Shown here: positions 34,077-43,635 of the stretch, piece by piece
Layout: each line of letters begins with the position of its first letter
Numbering within the stretch: position 1 is the stretch's first letter
Translations under genes and position numbers: made by a program
The notes under the pieces: generated by a model
What the model was told of the DNA's origin: nothing
Databases searched by the model: none
Seen by the model: the letters and a program-made list of their open reading frames with translations, nothing else
DNA from: Pseudomonadota bacterium
GTDB taxonomy: Bacteria > Pseudomonadota > Gammaproteobacteria > Burkholderiales > Nitrosomonadaceae
DNA: 64,000 nucleotides
Assembly: GCA_018240285.1 (NCBI GenBank)
Contig: JAFEGA010000004.1
Span: 196,992-260,991 of the forward strand
Direction of reading: 5' to 3'

Positions 34077-34922
34077 TCAGTGGCTATGAGCGGCTTCGGC
34101 TTGTTTGCTGGCACCTACAATAGTCATGACATCGGTCGGTTGCATGTGCAAAAGTTTGGCTATGTTTTCATAATCATCGGGTAATGCGGCATCATTCCAG
34201 CCGTTGGCAGCATGCCGGGCTAAATCTACTGCTAAAACAACATTACGGACTCTCTGTAAATTTGAATTGTTATCGTCCATGAGGGTAATTAATAATTCAG
34301 GTAATTTCCATTTAATCGCAAGTTCTAGTTGGAGCTGATACAAAGAAAAACCGAGTATCTTTTCTTGTGCGACAGTGCTGCGCAGTGATTTGTTTTGTTT
34401 TTGTAATTGTTTGATCTTTAACATTTCAGCAGGTGAAAAGCACCACATCAGCATTTCGGCGATATCGTGCAATAGTGCAGCCAGCCGGATCTCGGCAAAA
34501 TGCAAATCATGCAGACGGACTGCCCAGTCAAAAGCATAGGTGGAGGCGAGGTTTGCACGGTGCGTGGTTTTTAGCAAATAAACTAGCGCGTTCATATTGC
34601 CGCGCCCCAGAACTTCTTCAACCAAAGGTTTTGCAGGTATTTTATTCAGAGTGCTTTCAAGTCCGAGCATCAATATGATTTGCTCGACCTCCATAACATC
34701 GTGTTGTTGCGTCCGGTGCTTGTGCTGTTGCATGTGGCGCAGCAGCTTTACGGTCATGAGTGGATCATTTTTTACTACTTGGGCAAAGCTGCGTGCATTG
34801 AGGTGTTGTTCATCCTGCTGGAGAAGCGCCAGATTGCGTGCAGTTTGTTTGAGAACAGGAATTTCTGCTGTGGTAAGAAAATTAACCCAATCCGATAATT
34901 TTCTTTGATTTGGTTGTTGCAT
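34077..34922 (-). CDS. HDOD-domain protein
   Basis: The 281-residue protein consists of an HDOD domain, a catalytically diverged HD-type fold found in bacterial signalling proteins. Recognisable parts are LSDWVNFLTTAEIPVLKQTARNLALL at the start, NDPLMTVKLLRHMQQHK near residue 50, and IRLAALLHDIAEMLMWCFSP near residue 145, which keeps an HD pair. HDOD proteins act in motility, virulence or cell-cycle signalling; the partner here is unknown. The ribosome-binding site AGGAG lies 7 bases before the ATG. It is the first chromosomal gene after the integrated elements. Confidence 0.82.
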   Translation of the reverse strand: MQQPNQRKLSDWVNFLTTAEIPVLKQTARNLALLQQDEQHLNARSFAQVVKNDPLMTVKLLRHMQQHKHRTQQHDVMEVEQIILMLGLESTLNKIPAKPLVEEVLGRGNMNALVYLLKTTHRANLASTYAFDWAVRLHDLHFAEIRLAALLHDIAEMLMWCFSPAEMLKIKQLQKQNKSLRSTVAQEKILGFSLYQLQLELAIKWKLPELLITLMDDNNSNLQRVRNVVLAVDLARHAANGWNDAALPDDYENIAKLLHMQPTDVMTIVGASKQAEAAHSH

Positions 34923-35053
34923 TTCAAACTCCTGAAATTAGACGCGTCAGGAATTTTTTACGTCATTTATCTATAAATCTTGAGGAAACAAAGAGCTATC
35001 TTGTTTACCTATTCATTACATTTTGCGGAAGTTTTATATCAGTGAAAGCTGGA

Positions 35054-35914
35054 TCAGGAAAATAATCGTGCTAATTCAATGCCGGGATCTTCTGCGCGCA
35101 TAAATGCTTCTCCGACCAGGAAGGCATTAACTTGATGCGATCGCATGCGTGTGACATCTGCTGGGGTATGAATGCCGCTTTCGGTAACGACAATTTTGCC
35201 GGGTGGAATCCGGCTGAGCAATTCTAATGTGGTGTCGAGGGAAGTCTCAAAAGTCCGCAAATTGCGGTTGTTGATACCAACCAGCGGTGTGGTGAGTTGC
35301 AGTGCCAGCTCTAATTCATCCGCATCGTGAACTTCAACCAGAACAGCCATGCCCAGTGAGAGGGACAATTTTTCGAGTGCAGCCATTTGTTGCAGGGGAT
35401 TATCGGCAGGACTGCCGGATCCGTCGCCGGATTCCATTACGAAAGCGCTGACAATCAATAAAATGCAGTCGGCGCCCATGACCCGTGCTTCAGCAATCTG
35501 ATATTCGTCCAGAATGAAATCCTTGCGCAAAACCGGCAACGAACAGGCAGCGCGCGCCGCTTGCAAGTATTCCGGATTGCCCATAAAAAACTGTTTGTCC
35601 GTCAATACCGAAAGGCAGGCGGCGCCGTGCTGTGCATACGTTTTGGCTATTTCTGCAGGTAGGAATTCAAACGAATTGCCCGTTCCGCCACCGGCGCTTC
35701 CGCGCAGCACACCTTTGCTGGGACTGGCCTGCTTGATTTCGGCGATGACTGCTGATTGGCCGGCGCTGATTTTCGCCGTGATCGCACCTGCGAAGTCGCG
35801 CGCGGGTGATGTGGATTGCGCTTCTTGAAGCAATTGCGCATAAGGTTTCAATGCTTTGGCGGCGCTGATCTCTTGTTTTTTGACGGTAAGGATTTTTTTG
35901 AGAATGTCAGACAT
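35054..35914 (-). CDS. trpC: indole-3-glycerol phosphate synthase
   Basis: TrpC closes the indole ring in tryptophan synthesis. The 286-residue (beta/alpha)8 protein has the N-terminal [14 protein letters not shown], the KQASPSKG substrate loop near residue 60, [44 protein letters not shown] and VTESGI. It includes a short insertion ([15 protein letters not shown]) after ASPSKG, where most homologues have a tighter turn. It starts 7 bases after trpD, so trpG-trpD-trpC form one operon. Confidence 0.95.
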   Translation of the reverse strand: MSDILKKILTVKKQEISAAKALKPYAQLLQEAQSTSPARDFAGAITAKISAGQSAVIAEIKQASPSKGVLRGSAGGGTGNSFEFLPAEIAKTYAQHGAACLSVLTDKQFFMGNPEYLQAARAACSLPVLRKDFILDEYQIAEARVMGADCILLIVSAFVMESGDGSGSPADNPLQQMAALEKLSLSLGMAVLVEVHDADELELALQLTTPLVGINNRNLRTFETSLDTTLELLSRIPPGKIVVTESGIHTPADVTRMRSHQVNAFLVGEAFMRAEDPGIELARLFS

Positions 35915-35921
35915 TTTGATT

Positions 35922-36947
35922 TTAAAAAGAATTTCTGTGGGTGAATTCCACTAGATCATGCAATTTCTTCAGTGCTGCGCCGCTTTCGATGGCGCGCAGG
36001 GCGGATTGAATGCCTTGTGCAAGTGTGTCCGCAACTCCTGCGGCATAAATCGCCGCGCCGGCGTTCATCAGCACGATATCGCGCGCCGGACCGGTGGTGT
36101 TTTCCAGTACTGAAAGCAACATCGTTTTGGCTTGTCCGCTATCAGTGACCTGAATAGCCTCGATGGACGAAGTTTTCAAACCAAAATCTTCCGGTCGCAC
36201 GTTAAACACGTTGACTTGACCATTTTTCAACTCACCGATGCGCGTTTCGCCGGTGATGGTGATCTCATCCAGTCCGTCGCTGCCATGCACGATCAATACA
36301 TGTTCGCTGCCCAATCGCTGCAGCACATGCGCCAAGGTTTCAACCAGATCTGCATTGAATACACCCAAAACTTGACGCTTTGCATTGGCGGGATTGGTGA
36401 GCGGGCCGAGAATGTTGAATAAGGTTTTGATACCGAGTTCGCGCCGTACCGGAGCGGCATGCTTCATGGCTGCATGATAGTTGGGCGCAAACATGAAACC
36501 GGCACCGGTTTCATGGATGCACTGAGCAACCTGGAGCGGTGTTTGGTTGAGATTGACGCCGAGTGCTTCCAGCACATCTGCGCTACCGGATTTGCTCGAA
36601 ACCGACCGTCCGCCATGCTTGGCGACACGCGCGCCTGCTGCTGCGGCGACAAATGCCGATGCCGTGGAAATATTAAATGTATGCAGAGAATCTCCGCCTG
36701 TGCCGCAGGTGTCCACTAAATGTGTATGATCAGAAACATCGACTTTGCTGGCAAATTCGCGCATCACTTGCGCCGCTGCGGTGATTTCCCCGATCGTTTC
36801 CCGTTTGACCCGCAGACCGGTGATGATCGCGGCGATAAGCACCGGTGAAATATCCCCTTGCATGATCTGGCGCATCAAGGAAACCATGTCGTCGTGCATA
36901 ATTTCCTGATGCGCAATAATGCGCTGGAGTGCTTCTTGCGGCGTCAT
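35922..36947 (-). CDS. trpD: anthranilate phosphoribosyltransferase
   Basis: TrpD joins anthranilate to phosphoribosyl pyrophosphate. The 341-residue protein carries the family motifs [17 protein letters not shown] (PRPP-binding, near residue 80), [21 protein letters not shown] (near 110) and [11 protein letters not shown] (near 180), and has the normal length. It is the middle gene of trpGDC, 27 bases after trpG and 7 before trpC. No trpE is visible in the window. Confidence 0.96.
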   Translation of the reverse strand: MTPQEALQRIIAHQEIMHDDMVSLMRQIMQGDISPVLIAAIITGLRVKRETIGEITAAAQVMREFASKVDVSDHTHLVDTCGTGGDSLHTFNISTASAFVAAAAGARVAKHGGRSVSSKSGSADVLEALGVNLNQTPLQVAQCIHETGAGFMFAPNYHAAMKHAAPVRRELGIKTLFNILGPLTNPANAKRQVLGVFNADLVETLAHVLQRLGSEHVLIVHGSDGLDEITITGETRIGELKNGQVNVFNVRPEDFGLKTSSIEAIQVTDSGQAKTMLLSVLENTTGPARDIVLMNAGAAIYAAGVADTLAQGIQSALRAIESGAALKKLHDLVEFTHRNSF

Positions 36948-36974
36948 TAAAATAAATACCTTTTTGATGCGGAC

Positions 36975-37541
36975 TTATTGCCGGGTAAGAAAGTTTTCGA
37001 GCATTTGATGTCCATGCTCGCTCAGGATCGATTCGGGGTGAAATTGAATACCTTCGATCGCAAGTGTTTTGTGACGGATCCCCATGATTTCACCGTCTTC
37101 AGTCCAAGCGGTGACTTCAAGGCAATCCGGCAGCGTGGAACGTTCCACGACCAGGGAATGGTAACGGGTTGCGGTAAACGGGCTGGGTAAGCCACGAAAA
37201 ACGCCGGTGTTATGATGAAAAATGGATGATGTTTTGCCGTGCATCAGTTGTTTTGCATGAATGACCCGTCCGCCGAATGCTTGTCCGATGCTTTGATGTC
37301 CCAAACAAACACCGAGGACTGGAATGTTTTGGCCGAATTGGTTGATTACCGCTAACGATACGCCCGCTTCATTCGGTGTGCAGGGACCGGGAGAAATCAC
37401 GATTCGTTCGGGATTCAATTGTGCGATTTTATCCAGCGTGATTTCGTCGTTACGGTATACCACGACCTTTTCACCCAGCTCGGAGAAATATTGCACCAAG
37501 TTATAAGTAAAAGAATCGTAGTTGTCTATCATCAGCAGCAT
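36975..37541 (-). CDS. trpG: anthranilate synthase component II (glutamine amidotransferase)
   Basis: TrpG supplies ammonia from glutamine to TrpE for anthranilate synthesis and often also to PabB for folate. The class I amidotransferase triad is seen: nucleophile Cys in [12 protein letters not shown] and His/Glu in IQFHPESIL. The start is set at 37541 ([19 protein letters not shown]), giving the normal 188 residues; the longer open frame to 37676 adds an unrelated leader that runs into the rpsF promoter region. It is first of trpGDC and divergent from rpsF. Confidence 0.94.
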   Translation of the reverse strand: MLLMIDNYDSFTYNLVQYFSELGEKVVVYRNDEITLDKIAQLNPERIVISPGPCTPNEAGVSLAVINQFGQNIPVLGVCLGHQSIGQAFGGRVIHAKQLMHGKTSSIFHHNTGVFRGLPSPFTATRYHSLVVERSTLPDCLEVTAWTEDGEIMGIRHKTLAIEGIQFHPESILSEHGHQMLENFLTRQ

Positions 37542-37691
37542 GGTTTTTAACTCTTTGTTTGTACTTGCTATCGGGTTTAATTTGTTACGGGAGAAATTAT
37601 AGCAAATGATAAATGCCCGCGCGCGGCTGGTGAATTCTACCAGTTCAGCCGTGAGAGACGAATAACAGAATTGCAATTATTTGAATAGCAA

Positions 37692-37720
37692 TTGCTATTG
37701 CCTTAATAATTCATTAAAAT
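37692..37720 (+). promoter_or_regulatory. candidate promoter of the rpsF operon
   Basis: TTGCTA (37692-37697) and TAAAAT (37715-37720) are exactly 17 bases apart, 65 bases before the rpsF start. A perfect 16-base palindrome (37684-37699) overlaps the -35 hexamer and could be an operator. Confidence 0.6.
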
Positions 37721-37784
37721 TACCGGCTTTTCAACCTTGTCTCACCACATGAAAATGATGGGAGGCTTTACCCAAAAGGAAATT

Positions 37785-38204
37785 ATGCGACATTACGAAA
37801 TCGTTTTTATTGTTCATCCCGATCAAAGTGAACAAGTACCTGCAATGATCGAACGCTATCGCGGCATTGTCACCGCGAAAAACGGCAAAATTCATCGTGT
37901 GGAAGACTGGGGACGACGCCAGCTTGCCTATCTGATTCAGAAAGTTCATAAAGCGCATTATGTGTTGATGAATATCGAATGCAATCAAGAAGCACTGGAC
38001 GATCTGGATCATGCATTCAAATTCAGTGACGCTGTACTGCGGCACCTGACCATTAAGGTCGATGGTCCTATCACGGAACCATCGGCGATGATGCGTCAAG
38101 AGGAAAGAGAAAGAGCGAGTTCTGCGGGAGCAGGTGCTGCGGAAGCAGGCGCTGATGAATCGGAATCGGATGATCTGCCAGAAGAGTCCGGTGCCTCTGC
38201 GTAA
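37785..38204 (+). CDS. rpsF: 30S ribosomal protein S6
   Basis: S6 binds 16S rRNA next to S18 in the small subunit platform. The 139-residue protein has the canonical [25 protein letters not shown] and [24 protein letters not shown] longer acidic tail than in E. coli follows, rich in Ala, Glu and Ser (about residues 105-139). AAGGA six bases upstream supports the ATG at 37785 and not the in-frame codon at 37737. It heads the conserved rpsF-priB-rpsR-rplI operon. Confidence 0.96.
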   Translation: MRHYEIVFIVHPDQSEQVPAMIERYRGIVTAKNGKIHRVEDWGRRQLAYLIQKVHKAHYVLMNIECNQEALDDLDHAFKFSDAVLRHLTIKVDGPITEPSAMMRQEERERASSAGAGAAEAGADESESDDLPEESGASA

Positions 38205-38209
38205 AAAAA

Positions 38210-38512
38210 TTGCAATTGGAATGTAACCGCACCGTCATTTGTGGAAAAATTGCCAAACTGGGCGTTCTGCGCTACACCCCTGCCGGAGTGGCTGTGATTG
38301 AATTTACGATCAATCATGCATCGCGGCAAAAAGAAGCCGGTGTAGTCCGGCAAATAATACTGGATGTTTTTGCGGTTGCATTGGGACCATTGGCTCTGAC
38401 TATCGCCGGGTTCAAGCTTGACAGCATGGTTAAGCTGACCGGGTTTCTCAACAGAAAGAGCCGCATGAGCGCACAATTGGTTTTACATACCGAACATATC
38501 GAACTTATTTAA
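38210..38512 (+). CDS. priB: primosomal replication protein N (PriB)
   Basis: PriB is a single-strand-DNA-binding OB-fold protein that helps restart stalled replication forks. The roughly 100-residue protein contains [33 protein letters not shown] and [16 protein letters not shown], matching beta-proteobacterial PriB. No ATG is available at the 5' end: the start must be TTG at 38210 or TTG at 38216 (giving MECNRTV). The weak start between rpsF and rpsR may lower PriB output relative to the ribosomal proteins. Confidence 0.88.
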   Translation: MQLECNRTVICGKIAKLGVLRYTPAGVAVIEFTINHASRQKEAGVVRQIILDVFAVALGPLALTIAGFKLDSMVKLTGFLNRKSRMSAQLVLHTEHIELI

Positions 38513-38531
38513 TCAGACAATAGGAATTAAC

Positions 38532-38813
38532 ATGACACGTTTTACCAGACGCAAAGACAGCAAGGATAAAGAAAGGGAAAAGAAAGCCAACCGTCCGTTA
38601 TTCAAACGGAAGAAGTTTTGCCGTTTCACCGCGGAAGGCATCAAACAGGTTGACTACAAGGATATTGGCATATTGAAAGATTTTATCAGCGAAAACGGCA
38701 AGATCATTCCGGCGCGTATTACCGGTACGACTTCCTCTTATCAGCGCCAGCTCGGTACAGCGATTGAGCGCGCGCGTTTTCTGGCGTTATTGCCTTACAC
38801 CGATCGTCACTAA
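38532..38813 (+). CDS. rpsR: 30S ribosomal protein S18
   Basis: S18 pairs with S6 on the small subunit. The 93-residue protein has [48 protein letters not shown], the standard S18 core, after a basic N-terminal extension ([23 protein letters not shown]). It lies 19 bases after priB and 12 bases before rplI in the same operon. Confidence 0.97.
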   Translation: MTRFTRRKDSKDKEREKKANRPLFKRKKFCRFTAEGIKQVDYKDIGILKDFISENGKIIPARITGTTSSYQRQLGTAIERARFLALLPYTDRH

Positions 38814-38825
38814 GGAGTAATTACA

Positions 38826-39281
38826 ATGCAAATCATTTTGATGGAAAAAGTGACTAATCTTGGGCAGTTGGGCGACATCGTTAAGGTCAAAAGCGGTTTT
38901 GCGCGCAATTATCTGATTCCGCAAGGCAAGGCAAAGCGCGCCACCGAGCAGGCCATCGCCGATTTTCAATCCCGGCGTGCCGAACTGGAGAAAAAACAGG
39001 CGGCTGCTTTGGCGGCGGCACAAGCCGTTGCGGCCAAGCTCGACGGACTGCTGGTGCAAATTTCACAGAAAGTCGGCAGCGACGGCAAGTTATTCGGTTC
39101 GGTAACCAATGCCAACATCGCCGAAGCACTGGCCGGACTCGGCTTTACAGTTGAAAGATCAATGATCCGCATGCCGAATGGACAATTGAAACAGGTGGGC
39201 GATTATCCGCTGGCCGTTGCGTTGAGCAGCGATGTGGTCGCCAATATCACCGTGTCGGTATTGGGTGAAGCTTCGATGTAA
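38826..39281 (+). CDS. rplI: 50S ribosomal protein L9
   Basis: L9 bridges the L1 stalk region of the large subunit and helps keep the reading frame. The 151-residue protein has the N-domain [36 protein letters not shown], the long connecting helix (about residues 40-75) and the C-domain with [31 protein letters not shown] precedes the ATG. It ends the operon and is followed by an intrinsic terminator. Confidence 0.97.
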   Translation: MQIILMEKVTNLGQLGDIVKVKSGFARNYLIPQGKAKRATEQAIADFQSRRAELEKKQAAALAAAQAVAAKLDGLLVQISQKVGSDGKLFGSVTNANIAEALAGLGFTVERSMIRMPNGQLKQVGDYPLAVALSSDVVANITVSVLGEASM

Positions 39282-39310
39282 TCGCATCGTTTCCAAACCG
39301 TTGCGTTTTT

Positions 39311-39340
39311 AAAAAGGACTATCCCGGTAGTCCTTTTTTA
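39311..39340 (+). terminator. intrinsic terminator after rplI
   Basis: Bases 39311-39321 and 39328-39338 are exact reverse complements (11 bp) with a 6-base loop, and the right arm ends in a run of T. It lies 30 bases after the rplI stop and before dnaB. Confidence 0.85.
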
Positions 39341-39394
39341 TTTGCTGCTGGTAAGTGATAAAATCGGGCATCCTTCAAGTGTTTTCCAAATCCT

Positions 39395-40783
39395 ATGGCG
39401 CAATCACCGATCAGTCTCCATCAAGAGCAGTTTCTCGACCCCTATAAAACACCGCCGCATTCGATAGAAAGCGAGCAATCGGTGCTGGGCGGGTTGATGC
39501 TGGACAACCATGCATGGGAAAAAGTGGCCGATATCATCACCGATAGCGATTTTTACCGCCACGATCACCGCCTGATCTATCATCACATTTGCAAGCTGAT
39601 CGAGCAAAACAAACCGGCGGACGTGATTACCGTGGCGGAATCCATGGAGAACTCTGCGGAACTGCAAACCGTCGGCGGCCTGGCGTATATCGGCACCATC
39701 GTGCAGAACACACCGTCGGCGGCGAATATCAAACGCTACGCGGAAATCGTCCGGGAACGCGCCATCATGCGTAATTTGGCGCAAATCGGCGTGCAGATCA
39801 CGGATTCGGCGTATAACCCGGTCGGGCGTTCCGCGGCGGATTTGCTCGATGAGGCGGAAGCCAAGGTGTTTGAAATCGCCGAGGAAGGCGCGCGCGGCAA
39901 GGAAGGTTTCGTCGGCATTCAGCCGCTGCTGAAACAAGTGGTGGAGCGGATCGAGCTGCTCTACAGCCAGGATAATCCCAGCAACGTCACCGGCATCGCC
40001 TCCGGTTTTCACGATCTCGACCAAAAAACCTCCGGTTTTCAGCCGGGCGATCTGATCATCGTTGCGGGCCGCCCCTCAATGGGTAAAACCGCGTTCTCGC
40101 TGAATATCGCCGAGCATGTCGCGCTGGAATTAAACAAGCCGGTGGCGGTGTTCAGTATGGAAATGGGGGGCGCGCAGCTGGCCATGCGGATGCTGGGCTC
40201 GGTCGGCAAGCTCGATCAGCACAAAGTGCGCACCGGACGGCTGGACGACGACGATTGGCCGAAACTCACGCATGCGCTGGGAAAACTGAACGAAGCGCCG
40301 ATTTACATCGATGAGACCGCCGCACTGAATGCCTTGGAACTGCGCGCGCGCGCGCGGCGGCTGTACCGTCAGTACGGCGAGCTCGGTTTGATCGTGGTCG
40401 ATTATTTGCAACTGATGTCGTCCACCGGCCAAGGAGAAAACCGCGCCACGGAAATTTCCGAAATATCGCGCGCATTAAAAGGGCTGGCGAAAGAACTGAA
40501 AGTGCCGTTGATCGCGCTGTCGCAGCTTAACCGCAGCCTTGAACAACGCCCCAACAAACGGCCGGTGATGTCCGATCTGCGCGAATCCGGCGCAATCGAG
40601 CAAGACGCCGACGTGATTCTGTTTATTTACCGTGACGAAGTGTATAACCCCGATTCACCCGACAAAGGCATCGCGGAAATCATCATCGGCAAGCAGCGTA
40701 ACGGGCCGATCGGCAAAGTCGATTTGACCTTCCTCGGCGAGTACACGCGCTTCGAAAGCCACGCCCGGCCGGAATATTATTGA
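39395..40783 (+). CDS. dnaB: replicative DNA helicase DnaB
   Basis: DnaB is the ring-shaped helicase that unwinds the replication fork. The 462-residue protein has the N-terminal primase-interaction domain (PPHSIESEQSVLGGLMLDN...WEKVADIITDSDFYRHDHRLIY), Walker A (VAGRPSMGKTAFSLN, near residue 225), the H1a-type motif FSMEMGG, Walker B (LGLIVVDYLQLM) and DLRESGAIEQDADVI. No intein is present. In place of a DnaC loader this genome uses DciA, whose gene is at 8655-9119. Confidence 0.97.
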   Translation: MAQSPISLHQEQFLDPYKTPPHSIESEQSVLGGLMLDNHAWEKVADIITDSDFYRHDHRLIYHHICKLIEQNKPADVITVAESMENSAELQTVGGLAYIGTIVQNTPSAANIKRYAEIVRERAIMRNLAQIGVQITDSAYNPVGRSAADLLDEAEAKVFEIAEEGARGKEGFVGIQPLLKQVVERIELLYSQDNPSNVTGIASGFHDLDQKTSGFQPGDLIIVAGRPSMGKTAFSLNIAEHVALELNKPVAVFSMEMGGAQLAMRMLGSVGKLDQHKVRTGRLDDDDWPKLTHALGKLNEAPIYIDETAALNALELRARARRLYRQYGELGLIVVDYLQLMSSTGQGENRATEISEISRALKGLAKELKVPLIALSQLNRSLEQRPNKRPVMSDLRESGAIEQDADVILFIYRDEVYNPDSPDKGIAEIIIGKQRNGPIGKVDLTFLGEYTRFESHARPEYY

Positions 40784-40915
40784 TCCCGGTTTGAAAATAT
40801 TTCACCCATGTGAAGCGCTCACAAAAAAATGACCAGTCATTTGCCATGATTTCTCACGCAAACCAAAAGAGAAAGCGCTTCTAAGTTCTACATTTAACCG
40901 GTTTATAGATTAAAG

Positions 40916-41731
40916 ATGATCAATAGCAGACTTTTTTCATTGACTTTTCTGAAGTCGGAGATCAGCTCACTGCGGTCTTTGCAGAAAGATTTCAGCAAAA
41001 TCGATATCAAGGTTGTACTGGTATGCCTGGTTGTCTCTTTTTCCCTCACTTGCACATACTATCTGGACAATGCGCACTATCCAATTACCGTTTTGCGCGA
41101 TTTGAATCTGACCGGGCTGGCGCAGGCAGCGAATAATATTCTTTTCCAGCATGCCAACGCGCAATTGCACCAGTTGATTTACTGGGCAGCGGTCATCATT
41201 TTCTTTTACTTCGTTTTCCCGGCGGGCATCATTCTGTTTGTTTTCAAGGAAAGCCTGACGGAATACGGGCTGCAATTGAAGAATGCCGGCAAGGGCTATC
41301 CGCTGTATCTCGGCATGCTGGCGATCATGATGCCGCTGGTATTTTATTTCTCCGGAAGCGAGAGCTTTCTCGAACGCTACCCGTTTTACAGGGTGGCCAA
41401 GAATGAAAGCTTGTTTCCCAATTTCTTCATCTGGGAAATCGTGTATTTCCTGCAATTTCTCGCACTGGAATTCTTCTTTCGCGGTTTTATTCTGCACGGC
41501 ACCAAACAGCGTTTCGGGTTTTACGCGATTTTCGTCATGGTGATCCCGTATTGCATGATCCATTTCGGTAAACCGATGCCGGAAACCTTCGCCGCGATCA
41601 TCGCCGGTGTGGTGTTGGGGTTTCTAAGCTTAAAGAGCAAAAGTATCTGGTTGGGTGTTATGATTCACTGCACTGTCGCACTGACCATGGATCTGTGCGC
41701 GCTGTATCGAAAAGGGCTTATTTCAGCATAG
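40916..41731 (+). CDS. CPBP-family intramembrane metalloprotease-like protein
   Basis: The 271-residue protein has about seven membrane segments and the CPBP (Abi/CAAX-protease-like) motifs: LEFFFRGFILHG near residue 183, a PYCMIHFGKP segment near residue 205, and a final HCTVA near residue 258. The first motif reads LExxxR where most members have EExxxR, so one of the paired glutamates is absent, a variant that also occurs in family members. Members include bacteriocin self-immunity proteins and Rce1-like proteases. It lies 8 bases upstream of a lipoprotein gene, suggesting co-transcription. Confidence 0.8.
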   Translation: MINSRLFSLTFLKSEISSLRSLQKDFSKIDIKVVLVCLVVSFSLTCTYYLDNAHYPITVLRDLNLTGLAQAANNILFQHANAQLHQLIYWAAVIIFFYFVFPAGIILFVFKESLTEYGLQLKNAGKGYPLYLGMLAIMMPLVFYFSGSESFLERYPFYRVAKNESLFPNFFIWEIVYFLQFLALEFFFRGFILHGTKQRFGFYAIFVMVIPYCMIHFGKPMPETFAAIIAGVVLGFLSLKSKSIWLGVMIHCTVALTMDLCALYRKGLISA

Positions 41732-41739
41732 CGAGATGA

Positions 41740-42966
41740 TTGGTGGACTATAAAAACGCGCGCCCGGACCGGCAAAACCGTTTGTTGCGATTATGGCCGT
41801 TGCTGTTCATTCCGGTCATCTTGAGCGGCTGTTTGTCGCCGATGGCGTTGAACCGTGCCGTGATTGCCTACGACGAAGCCGTCACCGACGCGGTGTCGCA
41901 ACAGTTGCTGATCAATATCGTGCGCGCCCACCATCGCCAGCCGATTCATTTCACCGGCGTTTCCAACATTGCCGCGACTTTTAATTTCCAGGCGAGTGCG
42001 GGCGCCACGCCATCGCCGGGCGGATTGGCTGGCGCCGTGATTTCGCCGGTTTTCGGCGGCAGCGTGGCGGAAAGTCCGACCATCAGCATCGTGCCGATCG
42101 AAGGGGAAGAATTCACCAAGCGGCTGCTGGCGCCGTTTTCACAAAACAAATTGACCTTGCTATTGCGCCAGCGTTTCGATGTCGATCTGCTGCTGCGCAT
42201 GATGGCGCAGGAAGCGCGCCTGCTGAATACCAAACAACCGAACGGAGTGTATCGCAACAGCCCAGCGGATAAAACCGGCTATGAAATGTTCCGCCGCATA
42301 GTACTGCATTTGTCGGCGATTCAGGATTCTAATCAGTTGTACGCCGAGCCTTTGGCGCTGACCAATACTTGGAATATCCCGGCCAACGCCATCACAGCGG
42401 ATGGTTTCCAGGCGCTGCAAAAGGAATTCACCGTGCGCTATAACCCGCAAGACAATACCTACACGCTGCGCAAACAAGTGGCCGGGCCGATTCTGATCAC
42501 CAATTACGATCCCAATACGCTATCCGGCGAAGAGCGCGAAAATCTGCGCCAGCAGGTAGGGGATAGCAACAGCAGCGATATCGCGTTTGACATCCGCGCC
42601 GGGCACTACGGCGGGGAATGGCCGATCAGCGGTGTGTTTCGCCTGAGAAGTTTTCATTCGATACTGGGTTTTCTCGGCAAGGCGCTCGGTGAGGAAATGG
42701 GTTATCACGTCGACAAAGATCCGCGCACGCCGCCGATTCTGGCGAACGAAAATCCCGACCTGACCATGGAATTTGTCGTGTCCAATACACCGCCGCCGGA
42801 TGTCGATTTTTCCATCCGCTGGGATGGCCGCTATTACGCGGTGAATACCACGGGGCCTTATGCGCGCTGGAACCGTGACGCGTTTCAGTTATTGTTCCTG
42901 CTGTTCCAAATGACCGTGACCGACATCCCGCGCGTCGGTGTACCGAGTATTACCATCGCCAAGTAA
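41740..42966 (+). CDS. hypothetical outer lipoprotein
   Basis: The 408-residue protein has a basic N-terminus, a hydrophobic stretch and a lipobox LSGC with Cys near residue 31, so it is probably lipid-anchored. Beyond that I do not recognise the family. The mature part has YDEAVTDAVSQQLLINIVRAHHRQPIHFT near residue 45, a Gly/Ala/Pro-rich stretch (about 75-110), and DVDFSIRWDGRYYAVNTTGPYARWNRDAFQLLFLLFQMTV near the end. The start is TTG at 41740 or GTG at 41743; no ATG fits. It is paired with the CPBP protease-like gene. Confidence 0.7.
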   Translation: MVDYKNARPDRQNRLLRLWPLLFIPVILSGCLSPMALNRAVIAYDEAVTDAVSQQLLINIVRAHHRQPIHFTGVSNIAATFNFQASAGATPSPGGLAGAVISPVFGGSVAESPTISIVPIEGEEFTKRLLAPFSQNKLTLLLRQRFDVDLLLRMMAQEARLLNTKQPNGVYRNSPADKTGYEMFRRIVLHLSAIQDSNQLYAEPLALTNTWNIPANAITADGFQALQKEFTVRYNPQDNTYTLRKQVAGPILITNYDPNTLSGEERENLRQQVGDSNSSDIAFDIRAGHYGGEWPISGVFRLRSFHSILGFLGKALGEEMGYHVDKDPRTPPILANENPDLTMEFVVSNTPPPDVDFSIRWDGRYYAVNTTGPYARWNRDAFQLLFLLFQMTVTDIPRVGVPSITIAK

Positions 42967-43153
42967 CTTGGCTAGTTTCCGCCGCTGACCGCTTGCATCA
43001 TCATCCGTGTATGCCCTTATATTTGTAGGCAAATAACTACAAGAAAAATAAGCACAATGCTTATTCATTAATTACGCCAATCACTCTAGTATAAAAAACG
43101 GCAGGTAATTAAAAGATTTCCCATCGATCAATTAATTTGAAAGGAGTTATAAA

Positions 43154-43528
43154 ATGAGCGTAAAAACACTGATGTTTTTTACCAGCATCATGATCATGAT
43201 TCTTTTTTCATTGAGTGCAATAGCCGGGGAAAGCCATCTGGTGCACGCCATAAAGCACGCTGAAGCTGCGGTCGCCGCGGCTGATGGCAAAGCAGTTGCC
43301 GAACATGCCGAGAAGGCGAAAGCGCATGCCATCGATGCGAAAAATACTAAAAACTCCAAAAGCGACCCCAAACATATCGATGATGGTATTAAGTGCCTGG
43401 ATGATGCGATCAAAGAAGGCAAGAGCGGCAATACTGACGCAGCCAAAAAAGCTGCCGCAGATGCTGTAAACCATTTCAAGCAAGCCGCATCCACACCCGC
43501 CGCCGCGCCAAAGCAATCGTCCTACTAG
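43154..43528 (+). CDS. smbP: small metal-binding protein SmbP
   Basis: SmbP of Nitrosomonas europaea is a small periplasmic helical-bundle protein that binds copper and other divalent metals through repeated histidines. This 124-residue homologue has a signal peptide (to about Ala24) and a mature part of Ala/Lys/His heptads (HLVHAIKHAEAAVAAADGK, AEHAEKAKAHA, HIDDGIKCLDDAIKEGK, AVNHFKQA) and a Pro/Ala-rich tail. A strong AAAGGAG ribosome-binding site precedes it. An 8-bp inverted repeat (43047-43054 with 43058-43065), about 90 bases upstream, is a possible regulatory site. It is followed by a terminator and stands alone. Confidence 0.88.
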   Translation: MSVKTLMFFTSIMIMILFSLSAIAGESHLVHAIKHAEAAVAAADGKAVAEHAEKAKAHAIDAKNTKNSKSDPKHIDDGIKCLDDAIKEGKSGNTDAAKKAAADAVNHFKQAASTPAAAPKQSSY

Positions 43529-43540
43529 CTTCAGCACTCT

Positions 43541-43575
43541 AAAATACGGTGAATTACGGGTTCGCCGTATTTTTA
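43541..43575 (+). terminator. intrinsic terminator after smbP
   Basis: Bases 43541-43553 pair with 43561-43573 over 13 bp with one G-T pair and a 7-base loop, followed by T residues. It is 13 bases after the smbP stop. Confidence 0.8.
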
Positions 43576-43635
43576 TCCAGCCATTAGTCAGGCTCTATCT
43601 GGAAAAAATCCGGACTCGATCAGCGTTCCGGCGGG

